Source: Botryosphaeria dothidea (taxonomy: Eukaryota; Ascomycota; Dothideomycetes; Botryosphaeriales; Botryosphaeriaceae). From it: a stretch of DNA of 64,000 bases. Position 1 is the first letter of the stretch. Each line of letters opens with the position of its first letter. The translations under genes and the position numbers were made by a program. The notes below the pieces were generated by a model. It was given only the letters and a program-made list of their open reading frames with translations. It did not search any database and was not told the origin of the DNA. Location: contig WWBZ02000073.1 in the NCBI GenBank assembly GCA_011503125.2, positions 2,046,001 to 2,110,000 of the forward strand, given 5' to 3'. This document shows positions 1-12,456 of the stretch, one piece after another.

Positions 1-1611
1 CCAGGGTACTCTCTTCATTGGAGGGAACTTGGTCAAAGAGCTCGACTGTGTCGGAGATGTTTTGCTCATAATTTGCCGATTCCACTGCAGTCTCAGCGCT
101 CACTCCTGCACCAGAGGAACGTCTTGTCATCGAGTCCCCATCTGCCGAAGTGTGTTTATATTTTCGTATGGCATCGACCAAACTCTTCTCGTACTCTCTT
201 GCTTTGGCTGCGATGCTTTCCATGTCTTCCCATCCAAATTTCCAGTCAAGAGATGGAGCTTGCACACCTACCGTATATGGAGCGCATAGAGGGTGATTTG
301 GATGATGGGCTTCCAGGAAACGGAGACTTTTGCCAGTCTCAAAGAGAGTTTGGCCGTCCTCTTCAGGAACGAATCTTGGCATGTTCTCCGGCCTATAAAA
401 GTGCTCTGGAGGTGGACGACTTTCGTTGTGATCTTCTGGTTGTTCTTCAATGCCGACAAAGGTATGTCTTGTGTCCTCCTTTGTGAATCCAGCCTTAAAG
501 CCCCTGCGAAGACCTGCCCATTCGGCAGCAAATTCAAGCCAGGGATTACTGACGCTCTTGAGGATCTCCAAGAAGACAGAGCGCAGCCAAATGTCTTCTT
601 GCTCCATATCTTGTACATGTATGTACAGCGTGGTAATCAAGTCTTCATTTGTGCGCAGAGACTTCACAACTTCAACCACATCAGCAACTTTCAACAGAAT
701 CTGGTGAGGTCTCTGAAACAGATTCTGGAGCTGTAGCAGGCTTGAAATCGAGTCCCTTTGGGTTCCCAAATGGTTCTCCATGGCGGAGACAATTGTCCCA
801 ACGGCGTTGGCCAGGGCAACCTGCGAGGCAAAGGTGTTGTCAGAGCCGTATATGCGTTCGGCAAAGTTACGGAGCACGCGGAAAGCGGAGCCGCCACGGA
901 TAAAATCGTTGATCAGAGCTTGGGCCGATTGAAGAGAGAAGCCAGACATCCTGGCATCATGGATGGCCTGAGCAAAGGTGTTTCGCACATGCTCGTACCG
1001 GAACAGCACTGATGACCGGCCAAGGCCCAGATTGAACAGTGAACCGAGCAGTATATCAGCCCTTACAATCCTGCCGGCTTGTTTGGCGGGGTCCATGTGC
1101 TGCATCCGAACTAGGGCGGCATCAAAAGCGTCGGGCCCTGCTTCAGCGATGTAAGCATACCTGGGTTCCTGGAAGCCTGGCTTCTCAAAAGCCTCCCAGG
1201 TATGAAACCTGACATGCTCTCTGGCCAGCCCCAGATCCGCCGGCTCCTTCCATGTGTCATTGTCGGCAGCTTCGCTTTCTGGGGCTTGTTGGGTGGGGAC
1301 GGCGGATACGGTGGAGTCTTGGAGCGAGTCGAAATCCTCTACAGGGCCGAATTGAAAGGTTTCAAGGTCGGGCAGGCGCAAATCATGCTCAAGGCTTTTC
1401 GTGGGGGCATACGGGTTGTCGATTTTTATTTGGTTGACTTTGGCGTATGGGGTCAGTCGCGCAACGCGTTAGGGTGAGAGGACTCACTGTCTAGCTCCAG
1501 GTCGGGGAAGAGGGTGGCGGCGGCTTGCAGGTCTGGGAGAACAAAGCGCGAGGGCCGCCACAGATCACGAGCGGCGAAGGCATCGTTGTGCTCTTCGATG
1601 TCTATGTCCAT
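1..1611 (-). CDS. Gamma-tubulin complex component, GCP6-like, N-terminal part (3' end outside window)
   Basis: This is the N-terminal part of a Spc97/Spc98 (GCP) family protein, which nucleates microtubules at the spindle pole body as part of the gamma-tubulin complex. The start codon lies at 1609-1611 and the protein begins MDIDIEEHND. A 50-nt intron (1487-1438, GTGAGT...AAAG) joins a 41-codon first exon to a long exon, open to the window edge, in the correct phase. After a variable first 150 residues comes a helical stretch typical of the GCP N-terminal domain, including FRYEHVRNTFAQAIHDARM and later LKSVSNPWLEFAAEWAG. The lack of the usual GCP2/3 opening and the divergent sequence suggest GCP6 (Alp16-like), but GCP4 or GCP5 cannot be excluded because the C-terminal half is missing. 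It is divergent from the aminotransferase gene at 2172. Family assignment is from recognition, not a search. Confidence 0.75.
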
Positions 1612-2171
1612 GGTTGCATGGGTGCGATGACGCTGAGCGCGGGAGACGCGTCCCCTTGGCTGGTGCGCGCAGCCGCGCTTGGACCACCATCCGGGTACCT
1701 GCCACGCGCTTGTCCCAATGCTTCACCACCTTGACTTCCTCCATCAAACCACCTTCTCAAGTCATTTGCGCTGAATTTGCTTGCAACACACTTCGCTGGG
1801 TATGGATCTTCTATTCCTGGCAGACGGCTCTTCCAATTCTTGCCGCGCTAGCTTGCATGAGTTTTGAAGGTTTCGTGTTGGAGGGCGAGAAGACGCTCCG
1901 GCATTTTGGTTGGCTTTGACTCGATATCAGGCTGGTTGCGCAGCTCATCGTGGCCCTAAGCATGCTGACTTGACATGTTTGCTGTGCCCTGCGCCCTGCC
2001 AAGCTGGCCTTGTTTGCTCTGATCCCACTTTTTATCCGACTGCCCCGCACTTGAGAGATTGCGGAAGGTGGGACATATCTCGGTCGTCATTCAAGTGATG
2101 CCGAGCTCATCTCCATAACTTCAACTGTGACCACCCCAGCCCTTTTTCAGCATCTGCATCTGCCTTCCATC
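1612..2171. other. Divergent intergenic promoter region
   Basis: This 560-nt gap separates two divergent genes, so it must hold both promoters. No convincing TATA element, repeat or RNA gene was seen. Short open frames here have no coding character. Confidence 0.5.
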
Positions 2172-3559
2172 ATGGCTTCCACTTTCGACATTCCCAACGC
2201 TCGCTCCAAGTTCCCTGCCCTGAACCAAAAGCAGGTCTTCTTCGACAACGCCGGAGGAAGCCAGGTCTTGGGCGATGTCATCAAATCGTACGCAAAAGAG
2301 CAAGCGAAGCGGGACAGGACAAGGCTGATCGTGTTATAGCATCACCGACTATCTCTCCACGAACAATGTTCAGCTAGGCGCTTCTTATCCTGTGGGGGCT
2401 GCCTCCACCAAGCACTTCAGCGATGGCCTCGTAGCTGGAGCCCAGTACATCAACGCCGAAAATGATGAAGTCGGTATGTTTTGCATACTGCCCCAATCGC
2501 CATACCAAACTTCAAGCCTCTCCATGATTTTCCAATCATCAATCTGCCAGGTCATCAAACTCCAGCACACGGGCTAGCATTGACAAAACTACAGTAATTG
2601 GTGGATCAACCACTCAGCTCTTCCGTAACCTCTCAATTGCCCTGAAATTCTCTCCTGGGGACGAGCTTGTGGTTTCTAAGCTCGACCATGAAGCCAATAT
2701 CGCCTCTTGGGTCGCCATCGCGGAAGAGAAGAACCTGACCCTCAAGTGGTGGACTGTCCCACCCACCAGCAACCCTAAGCTCACTCCCGAGTCCCTCAAA
2801 CCTCTTCTATCCTCCAAGACCAAGCTCGTCACCTGCACGCACGCCTCCAACATCCTCGGTACCATCCACGACATCAAGTCCCTCGCCGACACCGTGCACA
2901 CCATCCCCGGCGCCCACTTCTGCGTCGACGGCGTCGCCTACGCCCCGCACCGCCGCATCGATGTCAAGGCGCTCGGCGTCGATTTCTACAGCTTCTCATG
3001 GTACAAAGTCTACGGCCCGCACGTCTCGATGCTGTACGCGTCGCGCGCGGCCCAAGACTTCGTCAAGCCGCTCAGCCACTACTTCAACCCGACGGCGACC
3101 CTCTCCGACAAGCTCGGCCTCGCCGCCTCCAACTACGAATCCACGCAAACCCTCCCCGTCATCCTCTCTTACCTCGGCGGGCCCGATCTCTCCGCCGCGG
3201 TGCGCATCAACGACGCCATCGCGTCCCACGAGCACGACCTCCAGAAAATCCTGCTCGACTACCTGGCCACCAAGGGCGACGAGATCACCGTCTTCGGCGA
3301 GACCGACGCCAACCCGGCCAAGCGCGTGCCGACGGTGAGCTTCGGCGTGAAGGGCAAGAACGCGCGCGAGGTGGTCGAGGCCGTCGAGAAGGTGTCCGAC
3401 TACGGCTTCCGCTGGGGCCACTTCTACTCGAAGCGGCTGTGCGACGAGGTGCTGCAGCTGGGGCCTGAGGGCGTCATCAGGGTGAGTATGGTGCACTACA
3501 ACACCGAGGAGGAGATCAAAGGGTTCGTTGAGACGTTCGATAAAGTGATTTTTGGATGA
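2172..3559 (+). CDS. Class-V aminotransferase / cysteine desulfurase-like protein
   Basis: This encodes a 404-residue PLP-dependent enzyme of fold type I, in the SufS/CsdA-like branch of class-V aminotransferases. Exons are 2172-2287, 2340-2473 and 2595-3559; both introns (2288-2339, 2474-2594) have GT-AG ends and keep frame. The start is the ATG in CATCATGG, giving MASTFDIPNARSKFPALNQK, followed by the typical FFDNAGGSQV substrate loop. The cofactor-binding Asp is near residue 195 (CVDGVAYAPH) and the Schiff-base lysine near 221 (SFSWYKVYGPH). Known members mobilise sulfur from cysteine or act on related amino acids, but this subgroup lacks a proven substrate and no separate mitochondrial presequence is obvious, so I do not equate it with Nfs1. 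The second half is distinctly more GC-rich than the first. Confidence 0.85.
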
Positions 3560-4100
3560 GGTGTTGAAATCTGGGGAACTGCATGGATGTGTTCATCTTC
3601 GATAGTCTCTGATATGCACAAAATATAAAGGATATCCGCCCTCGACAAGTCTTTGTGCAATTCGAGGATGTGGAGCACGATAAAAAACGATGATTGAAAA
3701 GTAAAGGACGGCATACCGGATGGGTGAAGTCCGCACAGGCAGCGTTTTTAGAAGTCTGTAGGAGACTTCCTGTTTGCAGAGGGAAACTAAGCAGATTTCG
3801 AGTTTTTAAAGGGTAAAAGGATCTTCCTGTATATTACTCAAAGCAAAAGAACAAGCCTGACGAAGAGAACGTATATCATTCATTGACAATCGTAGTCATA
3901 ACAGTGATGTTGTTCGTAAATCCATCAGAGTTTCAAAGTAGAAAGGATAGGGAATCAAGAGACAACAGGTATTAACAATAATCACGAATCCAGCCGCACC
4001 AACAATTAGAGAAGCTCAAGTCCGCCTCCCGTTTTCTTCAATCACCGCATCCACGTGAGTTATTTCCCCCCAGAACTCCTCGGCACGACAAACTCCAGCC
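3560..4100. other. Intergenic region between convergent genes
   Basis: These 541 nt separate the 3' ends of two convergent genes and are AT-richer than the flanks. They should hold both 3' UTRs. I see no coding frame or RNA gene. Confidence 0.5.
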
Positions 4101-6873
4101 TTAGGTGTAGATACTCTCCGTGTAGGCGTTCACTTGCAGACCCTTCTCGGCCATCTCCGCATCCTTGAGGAAGTCCAGCGGCATCCATACCAGATGACCC
4201 TTGATCTCATCGAGGTTCTTTTTGATGTCACCAGTACGGCGATGAAGGTCATAGATGTGCCCTTGCTTGTGCTTGGTATTGGGGTCCTTGGGGTCTGTTT
4301 GTGGAAGGAAGCTAGCGTAGTCGTCAAAGTTTTTGACTGTTGATGGTCAGCGATGAACGTAGGATTTGAGTAGTGGGAACGAGGGGAAAGTGCAGTGGTC
4401 AGGAATGAATACTCACTATTGTCATCCGGATCAGCATGGAACAGGTCCCTGAAGACCTCCGTGTTCTTGTCAGCCCTTCCGCACCACATGTCCCACACTT
4501 CGTCGCCGAGCGGATCTGCCACAAATTCGTAGCTTGGGTCATCATCCTTGAGGTCATTGGGACAATCACCCGGAGGCTGTGCGTTCGGGTCATTTGAAGC
4601 GTCGAACTCCTGAGAGTCAAGAAAACCCAGATGTTCGCGCCACAACATCCGACGCAGTGTTGCTGCATGGTGACCAGCTTGGTAGGGCTGACTGTCCATC
4701 TTCGATTCAATTAAGTTTCTGTCCTCCATGACAATGCTTAGCTCAGAATCGTGGTATCCAAGCTGGGAGCGGTCATTGATGTTTGAGCTGCCACAGATGA
4801 CGATCCGGTCGTCAACGATCAACAGCTTTGCGTGAATGTAGAGCTCCTCCTGGACGAAGTTGGCCTTCTCCGAATCAGGATCTTCGGGATCCCAAGGTTC
4901 CTCGGAAACTTTCTTGCCATCTTTCATGGCGTGATGGGCAATGCTGTCCACACTGATAACGTTGTCGTGACCATCTTTTCTCAGGCCGACAGTTTCTCTC
5001 TTCTCCTCAAATCGGCGTCTACGGTCTGCAATCTCCTTCCTTGCCGCATCGTCCTCATCAGAACTGTAGCCACCTTCGCTACTGGAGTCACCCTTCGCGC
5101 CATGCACACCACTGAACATGATTTCGTCGGCCTGCGCACGCTGTACATCCTGATATTTCACCCCTGACTCTTCCTCCTGGCGCCTCATTGCCGGGGTAGT
5201 ATTCAGACGGTCATACGAACGCAGATTGAACACAAATATGTACTGGCTAGGATCATATCCAGCCTTTTTGATCTGACCCATAATCGAGTGCTCGCCGCGA
5301 TTGATGGACTTGTACTGATAATCCATAATTGCGCGCGTGCCCGTAGCAGCATCATCGCGGAGATCTCCAGCAAATCCGGGGATAGCAGGGATGACGATAA
5401 TGACTCTGAATTTTCTTCCTTCTTTGCCTGCTCGGACGCACGCGTCAACGATGGCCTTGCCGATTTGATTATGAATAGGCGCTTGCTCCTCCCCGGTAGC
5501 GGTAACTGCAGCAGTTAGCATCAACTAAAATGCGCTAGTATGATTAAAGACCTACTGAAGAATTGATTTTCGATGTAGACGAAGTGTTGAGCGTTCCTAA
5601 TGGTCTCGCAGTATGCATTTTGAATGCTGTGTTCAACCAGGATACCGCTGCTCCAATCCGCGCTACTCCTGACGATCTGCGCGTGAACAGTGCCTTGTTT
5701 GCCGTCCAGCGGCTTCGTGTTCAATGGGTTCAGTGGATGACGAATGTATTCTCCAACCGGAAACTTCGGCCTCTGAACAGCAACGAGATCTTCATCTTCG
5801 CCATCTCTGCCCTCGAGAGTAAGCCAGTCAAAGCGTTTATCTCTCTTGTACTTGTCGCGCTTGACAAAGTTCCACCGCAGAACAAAATGCTCAGCGATAT
5901 CGTACACGCAAGGTCCTATGACGCCCATGGCTACATCGTGCCAAGGCATGCGGCCATAGTCGGCCTTGGAAAGCTCGTTAGACTTCCAGTCGTCGACCGA
6001 TTGGAAATCCATGATCCGATTGTTGTTGAAATCCTGGCCTGGGAAAATTTCGTCCTGAACACCGCCAGGATGCACGTCCGCCATTTGATGTTGCTTATTA
6101 TCCCAACGACCGAAGCAGAGATCAAGTCCACCAATAAAAGCCAAGTTATAGTCGATAACAATGAACTTCTCATGATGCGCCCAGTAGAAGGTCATGTCAC
6201 CGGCGTTTTCGAAGACGTTGTGGTCAGGGTGACGCATAACGTGAATGTTGCCATGGCCAGGAGAGCCGGGAGGGCACAGGTTTCTAAGGGCATGTTTCGT
6301 GTGGGCACTGTTGCAGGTGAGGGCCTGATTGACCTCTTTGTACACGATCACATAGATCTGGACACCAGCCTCGGCGCGACGCTTCAGCACCTGGTCGAGA
6401 CGCCATTCCTGGGTGTAGTAGGGCGGGCGGCGTAGGAACAATTCCGGGGAAAGCCACCAGTCCTCAATGTAGATGGTTTCCTTAGCGCGCTCCAGTGCGA
6501 CGGAAACGGCCCAGAAATAATCGCGGCCGTCGACGTACCACTTGATCAGGTTGCCGTCGTGCTCAGGAGCAAAGCTCTGGAAGCGGTGGCCCTCGGCAAC
6601 TTTGGTGCGCTTGTCGTCTGTTGCCTTCTCATGTTCTTCGTCATGGCGATGGTTTGGGTTGATGAGATTGCCGACCTTGCCGATCTTGTTCTTGAGGTGA
6701 GTGGCCTCGACCTTCAGGTCGTACAGATGCGTGTTCTTGAGCTTCTCGCGCAGGCCCGGGAAAGGGTGTTTCAGGTGGCCTTTGATGCCCTGTGGACTGT
6801 GCGACTCTTTGTCGTGCTTCGCGTCCACATTCTCAGTTGGAATGGTGCCCGCGCCCGTGGCTGGCGAGGTCAT
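4101..6873 (-). CDS. Phospholipase D
   Basis: This is an 880-residue phospholipase D that hydrolyses phosphatidylcholine to phosphatidic acid and choline. Exons on the minus strand are 6873-5556, 5505-4417 and 4336-4101; introns of 50 and 80 nt are GT-AG and phase-consistent. Two HKD motifs are visible: HHEKFIVID at about 233-241 and HAKLLIVDD at about 664-672, each followed by the GG/GS-S/N element. An acidic, probably disordered insert (about 575-615) lies before the second motif. There is no PX or PH domain at the N-terminus, unlike yeast Spo14; this matches the shorter Aspergillus-type PLD. The last exon ends in a conserved-looking tail (HLVWMPLDFL). It lies in tandem with a second phospholipase gene. 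The start is the only ATG that precedes the conserved N-terminal region (KGHLKHPFPGL). Confidence 0.92.
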
Positions 6874-7297
6874 GATGCAGGCTGACGGTGGGGTGAGCGA
6901 GAGGAGTGAGAGGGCGGGGCAGCGAAGTCAATTGGCAAACGGGAGCCAGCAGGAGGGGTAGAGCAGGCAGGCTTTAAAGCAGAACCAGCTCTCCTGCGCT
7001 TGTGCCGGGAAGCCGTCTTTGCATGCACAAAAGCTGTCGCGATCCCTGCTGCGGGGGCCTGCTGTGCCTGCTAGGGGCCAGCGTTCCTGCTTGATCCGCA
7101 ACAGCCTTGCTGCGCGCATCTTATCGCCTGCCCCTCTGTTTGGCGCGTCGCGGGGCTGGCCGATCCAGCAAACTCGTATGATGTAATGCTGCATTGGCGT
7201 GCCTCTATTTTCAACTCCGTCTGCTCCACCTTGGGGTATCACGCTACGTCCATGTGTCGCACATGCTGGCCGGCGCCTCCGACGTTTTGACTCGCCT
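6874..7297. other. Intergenic region between tandem phospholipase genes
   Basis: This gap of 424 nt holds the promoter of the phospholipase D gene and the 3' end of the upstream phospholipase gene. A TTTAAA lies about 100 nt upstream of the PLD start (around 6972), a weak TATA candidate. Nothing else was recognised. Confidence 0.45.
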
Positions 7298-9786
7298 TCA
7301 GCTGAACTGGTCTCCGTGGTCGCCCTCTCCCAGTTTCTTCCCCGCCCGTCCTGTGCGCATCTTCCACCGCCGCCGCCTCTCCCGCTCCTCAGCCTCGCGC
7401 TCTAGCCTCTTCGCTTTTTTCCGTTCATACACGGCTCTAACCGTGCGTCTAGTCTGTTCCTTGCCCTCCTCGAAATTAGCACGCGCCAACCCCACTACCT
7501 TTTCAATGTCCCCAGGTGTATATACAAAGTTCCACGTCGACATAAAGTCCGACTTGCGAGGATCAACGCCCTCAGCCTTGGGGTTGGCCAGAAAAGGAAA
7601 GTAGATCACTGCGATGCCCGCGTCGGGCCTCGTCAGTTCCCAGTCCTCTTGCACTTGCTTGGCTATTGACGGTTCCTGCTCTGATACTCTCTGCCCTGTC
7701 GTGCCGATCCAGACGTTACAGTATCCGAGATCCTTGTGCTTTCCCTTGTTTGCTGCTTGTTTTTCATCATTCAAGAACTGCTGTTCTCGTGCTTTAGCGA
7801 GTTTCTCGGCCGCCTCCTGCTCTGTCCCAGCCTGGGCCGCCTCGAGCTCCTCGGTAATCTGTTCCCTGGGTTCATCTGCAGGTGGCCAGCCCGCGCCAAT
7901 CGGCCACCCAACAATTCCGCGTTGCTTGGTGTACCCTTCTGCCACCTTAAGCCAATTATCTGTCTTCACATCGGCCGACGCATCAAATGCGATTACAATA
8001 TCCACGTCGCGGCCTGGACGAAGTAGCGGGTAAATCGGCAGGTTGTTGCTCATGCCAGCATCCATCAATTGCAGATTAGATGTCGTGAACATGCTCTCCG
8101 GGCAAGACTGGGGTAGCAAATGGCGAAGTCCCAAAGCATAATTCGGAATGACTGCAGGATCTATCGGGTGCATCTTGACAAGATCGTGGTCGCGCTCCAT
8201 GATCATTTGGTCGATTCCCATAAAACCGGCCAGGCCGTGCATCGCTGGTCGAATCTCTTTGTAGTAGTGCGATAGTGTGGCACAGAATGCACTACCCCAT
8301 ATACCCAAGAACAGCGGAACGCGAAGCTCTGGTAGGGCAAGGCCATTTTCTCGCCAAATACCTTTGCCGTTTTCAAATGGGCGGCCGATAGCCCAGGTGG
8401 GGATGCCAGCTGCGAGCTCCTCACACCACATTTCATATGGAGTAAATCTGCGAAATTAGCCACGGAAGAATCATGCAGACCAAAGAACCCCACTCACTCA
8501 AACCACTGAAACCACGCTTCCTGCTTTTCTCTTGCTTCATTTCTCGCGGCCTCCGAACTGTCTTCATCTGGTGGAATCTCATGCCTTACAGCAGTATAGA
8601 TCGGCAGCGGGTGGGCCCCGCTGTCCACAAAACGGCGCTGGTTCGACAGCTTTAAATCACGATCATCCAGATCGAGCTCTCCTTTGGGGACCATGAGACG
8701 AGCAGCGAGCAGAAGCCCGTATATATCGACTATGCCAAACTCCGCACCCGGGACTCCCCGGAATTTCTCAACAACACCCGTAAGAAGGAACTTGTTGGTG
8801 GGGGCGCTGTTTATCATTGCCAACGCCGGGGGTGGGTAAGCAATGTGAAGGCCCAGACGGTGCTTCAGATGATTGATAAGCCTCTCATGGCTCTGTCCCG
8901 CAATAGAAGAGTAATACAAGGTCTGCAGCCAGCAGCTCCCGCTGACCCCGGCAGTATATGTGATGCAGTCAAATAGGCCTGCTTCTTGAGCAGAAAGGTA
9001 AGATGAAGAGCCAGCTACGAGTGCTCTTAACCCGCCCCCGGAGCCACACATGGCGATTGTGGGCACATCATCTGGATGAATGTGTTTCTCTTCAAGACCG
9101 AGGTATTTGGCCAGGGCATGGCGTACATGCAGCTTACGCTTGCGCAAGAATTCCTTTTCTTCGTCGCATAGGTCACCAGAAATGCGAACGCGGGCGTCCC
9201 ACAAGATCTCTGGGTTGATCTCGGGGTCGTTCGCCTCTCGCCATATCTCATCCGCCAGCGATCCAGGCGACATTGATAATTCGGTTTGCAACTTGGTCAT
9301 GAATCCTGGCAGTATCCTTACCCAGTCCGGAACCAGGTAATCGGACAACGAGCCACCAAATGCCGCCAGACTCTCCGGAATATTTGAGATGGACATCATG
9401 ACTCCATCCCAGGTGGTGACGTCTGTTGCATTCTTCTCGCCCCCTTCTGTGGCCATCCGAGACTGAGATGGTGGTGGCTGCTCCCCTGGCTTTCTCTCAT
9501 CATTGCCTTGCTCGATCTGCGCATTGTCCTTGTTCTGTCGTCGCGCAGCTATTTTCGGGGCACCTCGGGGCCAGTCCGTGGCATTGGCGGAGCTGTCATT
9601 GTGCAAATGTCGAATGGGAATCCAGGAATGGGGTGGGCGATTCGAGAAACTAGATGACGCGAGGCCTGCGAGAGCTGAGCCGAATGTGAGCGCGATTGCT
9701 GTGCGCTTAAAGGAGGGCCTACGCGCGACGTTGTTGAGAAGACGGATTTGCGATGCACCGGTCCTCTTTCTAACGCCAATTAGCAT
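7298..9786 (-). CDS. Cytosolic phospholipase A2-type (patatin/lysophospholipase fold) enzyme
   Basis: The 812-residue product belongs to the cPLA2/lysophospholipase catalytic family. Exons are 9786-8498 and 8447-7298, joined through a 50-nt intron with correct phase. The oxyanion loop GSGGGLRALVAG (about 248-259), nucleophile serine near residue 282 in GVSGSCW, and the catalytic Asp near 559 in DAGMSNNLP are all present. The first in-frame ATG is at 9784-9786; a longer frame exists only with a non-ATG start. The N-terminus (RLLNNVARRPSFKRTAIALTF) is basic and followed by a hydrophobic stretch, suggesting a mitochondrial presequence or membrane anchor. There is no C2 domain. The C-terminal 40 residues are highly charged. 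It resembles the fungal PlaA-type cPLA2, which I name only as a likely homologue. Confidence 0.88.
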
Positions 9787-10400
9787 TTTGAAATGAGTGC
9801 AAATGGTGCGATCACCCACAGTTGGCCGTAGAGTCCCGCGATCGTGCGATTTGACAATTGAAACATGCGAGCCATGGTGATGGTCAGGACCGCGGGACGG
9901 ATCGGGTTCGAGTTATGGCATGCTCAGAGCGTGTTCAGAGGGTGGAAAGGTCGTGGGCAAGATGACATGTCCAACACCAGTGGGTAGAATCACGAGTGCT
10001 TCGCGACAAGGGGTGTGATAAGGGATTGAAGAAGCGCATCGCGAGCGGAAACAGGAATTGTTGAACTCGGTCATAGCTACGTCGGCGATGGCGTCCAAAG
10101 TTGGCTGCCCTCGCGCGCCAGGGCTTCCATGCCCGATCGACTAGTGCCCGCGCTGCCGGCCTCGGGCATCCAGCGCTTCCGTCACCAGCTCCAGTCAGCT
10201 CTGGCTCAGGCCCCACGATGCACAAAGCGATCACCCCCCGTTACCACCACCCCCGCCCAAAAGACTCCCTTGCGTTGCGCCAAATTCCCGCTACCGCCTT
10301 GCTGCTCGCCTATATTCGCTTTTCTCGATCTATTGCAACGTCGTCCCTGCCGTCGCCGCCGTCGGGCTGAGCTCGCGTCCGCCGCGCAGTCGCCGCCATC
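9787..10400. other. Divergent intergenic promoter region
   Basis: This stretch of 614 nt lies between the divergent phospholipase and Exo70 genes. The part before Exo70 (10230-10390) is rich in C and CT tracts, typical of filamentous fungal 5' leaders. No RNA gene or repeat was seen. Confidence 0.5.
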
Positions 10401-12456
10401 ATGGTCGGCCTCAAGAAAGCCGCGCTCGCAGAGGAGAGCGCGGAGGTGGAGGTGCTTTTTGCGAACATGGAGAAGCTGAAGGGCTTGACAAAGAAGATTC
10501 AGGGCTCTCTGAACCGTCTGGAGACCAGCGGTAAGAGCGTCCAGGAGGCCATTGGGCCTATCTACGGGAACACGCAGAAGCTGCAGACAACGAACTCAAG
10601 TATATTTCTTGACACCCTGCTGAGTGCTGTTGAGCTTGCTGACCGCTGCCCAGACGTGGACCGGATTATAGACGCTATTGACAGGATACGGCAGCCTCTC
10701 GACCAGAGGGGCCGAGAAGAACGCATCATCAACGCTGGGTAAATACCACACCAAGCTCTGCTCCCCTCTCCTCCGCTAATACATAGTCGCAGCCCCAAGA
10801 AAGCGGGCCTTCAGGACTTTATTGCTTCCCTGGATCGTACCACGCAAGCCCTTGGTGACCTTAAGCATTCGAATCTCCGCTCGAACCAGCAGGCTATTGC
10901 AGAGTTGAACTCGTTGCTCAAAAGAGGCACCAAACAATTAGAAGATGTTTTTCGAGAAATCCTGCGGGAGGATGCTCGGCCTGTTGAACCGTTACACTAT
11001 ATCACAAAGCGTTGGTCTTCCCTGTTCCTGAGCTGGCTTGTTACCTGGACTGACCCCTGAGCTAGAGCTGCCGTTTCCCGCGTTACCACCCGAGAAAGCA
11101 TCGCAGTTGAGAACTATCAATTCGCACATGGCCGCATCGGTCGCCCAGATATCTCAGGGCGATACCCGCGAAACCCCTTCCGCGAAGATATACGCCGAAG
11201 TGCGCGGAGAATACATCACGAGTACCATGCGCAACCTGGCAGCAGCCTGTATGAACACCGCCAGAAAGACGACTGCCGATGCAATCTATCGCCAAGGTAC
11301 CAATGGCATAGGAACTTATGCCTCTGGACTAGAGGGTCTCTTTCTTGCCGAGTACGAGAATGTCTGCCCGATCTTTGCACGCGAGGACTGGACACGCGTC
11401 TACTCCCAGACCTGCCAGATGGCTCTCAATGAGTTTGCTAAAACTCTGAGAGAACTTAACAATCACGTCAAGAGTAACCTAACTACTGATTGCTTTCTTG
11501 CATATGAGATCATCGATATCGTATCGAACCTTTCGCTGCGCCTTGAAAAGCAGACTGGAGAGCTGAAACGCCCAATTGCCGACTCAGTGAAGCCTATTCG
11601 CGAGACTGCTAAGTCCTCGCTGCGTACGCTGTTAGAAGAGACCCGGAACAAGGTTGCGACACTTATCGCCATTCCAATTGACGGCGGTGCTTCCAACACC
11701 ACGAATGAGATGATGGCGCGTTTGCAGCAGATGACGAACTATCTCAATCCGCTTTCCTCTATCCTAATTTCGCTAGGTGAAGGTGGCTGGTCGACAGCCT
11801 CGGCATCATCCTCGACCACATCTCTGAACAAGTCTTTCGATGTGGGAGCTGATGGAAGGCAACTCTTCGCCCATTACGCCACGGAGATGATTGAGACACA
11901 GCTCAAAGAGCTTGACGCCAAGGGCCGAATGCTCCACAAAGGCAGGGCACTGCAAGGTGTCTTCATTGCTAACAACGTCGCGATCATTGACAGGATGATC
12001 CGATCATCGGACCTTGCCTCTCTGCTCGGCAATGCAGCAAAGATGATCGAGACCTGGCGCAAGCGAGCCACACAGATGTATCTAGATGCGTGGAAAGAGC
12101 CTTCCGGCTGCCTCCTCGACGTCCAGTATACGAACCGTGGCGGACGGCCCCACTCTGGAGGTGCGGGGTCAGTAGACTCGGCTGCTGTCGTCAAGAATCT
12201 CAGTTCAAAGGACAAGGACAACGTCAAGGAGAAGTGGAAGAACTTCAACACGTCGTTCGATGATCTAATTGCCAAGCATAAGAGCTACGCGATGGAGAAG
12301 GAGGTCAAGTCACACCTGGCGCGCGAGGTGCAGACGATGATCGAGCCGCTGTATGGGCGTTTCTGGGACCGATATCACGAGATCGACAAGGGCAAGGGCA
12401 AGTACGTCAAATACGACAAGTCGCAGCTGGCTTCGACACTCGCGAGTCTGGCGTAG
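10401..12456 (+). CDS. EXO70: Exocyst complex subunit Exo70
   Basis: Exo70 tethers secretory vesicles to the plasma membrane at growth sites by binding PI(4,5)P2 and Rho GTPases. The 630-residue product is built from four exons: 10401-10599, 10654-10738, 10793-11010 and 11066-12456; three introns of 54-55 nt close in frame. Recognisable family landmarks are the N-terminal coiled segment ([18 protein letters not shown]), GNTQKLQ, the AIDRIRQP element, the PLHYITKQLPFP junction recovered only when the acceptor at 11065 is used, and the C-terminal [13 protein letters not shown] domain. The length fits fungal Exo70 (about 620-640). It lies immediately upstream of the septin gene, both plus. The start codon (CATCATGG) is the first ATG of the frame. 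Confidence 0.93.

Noticed and set aside
5563..6435. 290-codon plus-strand frame
   Set aside because: Antisense to phospholipase D, which has both HKD motifs in the other strand.
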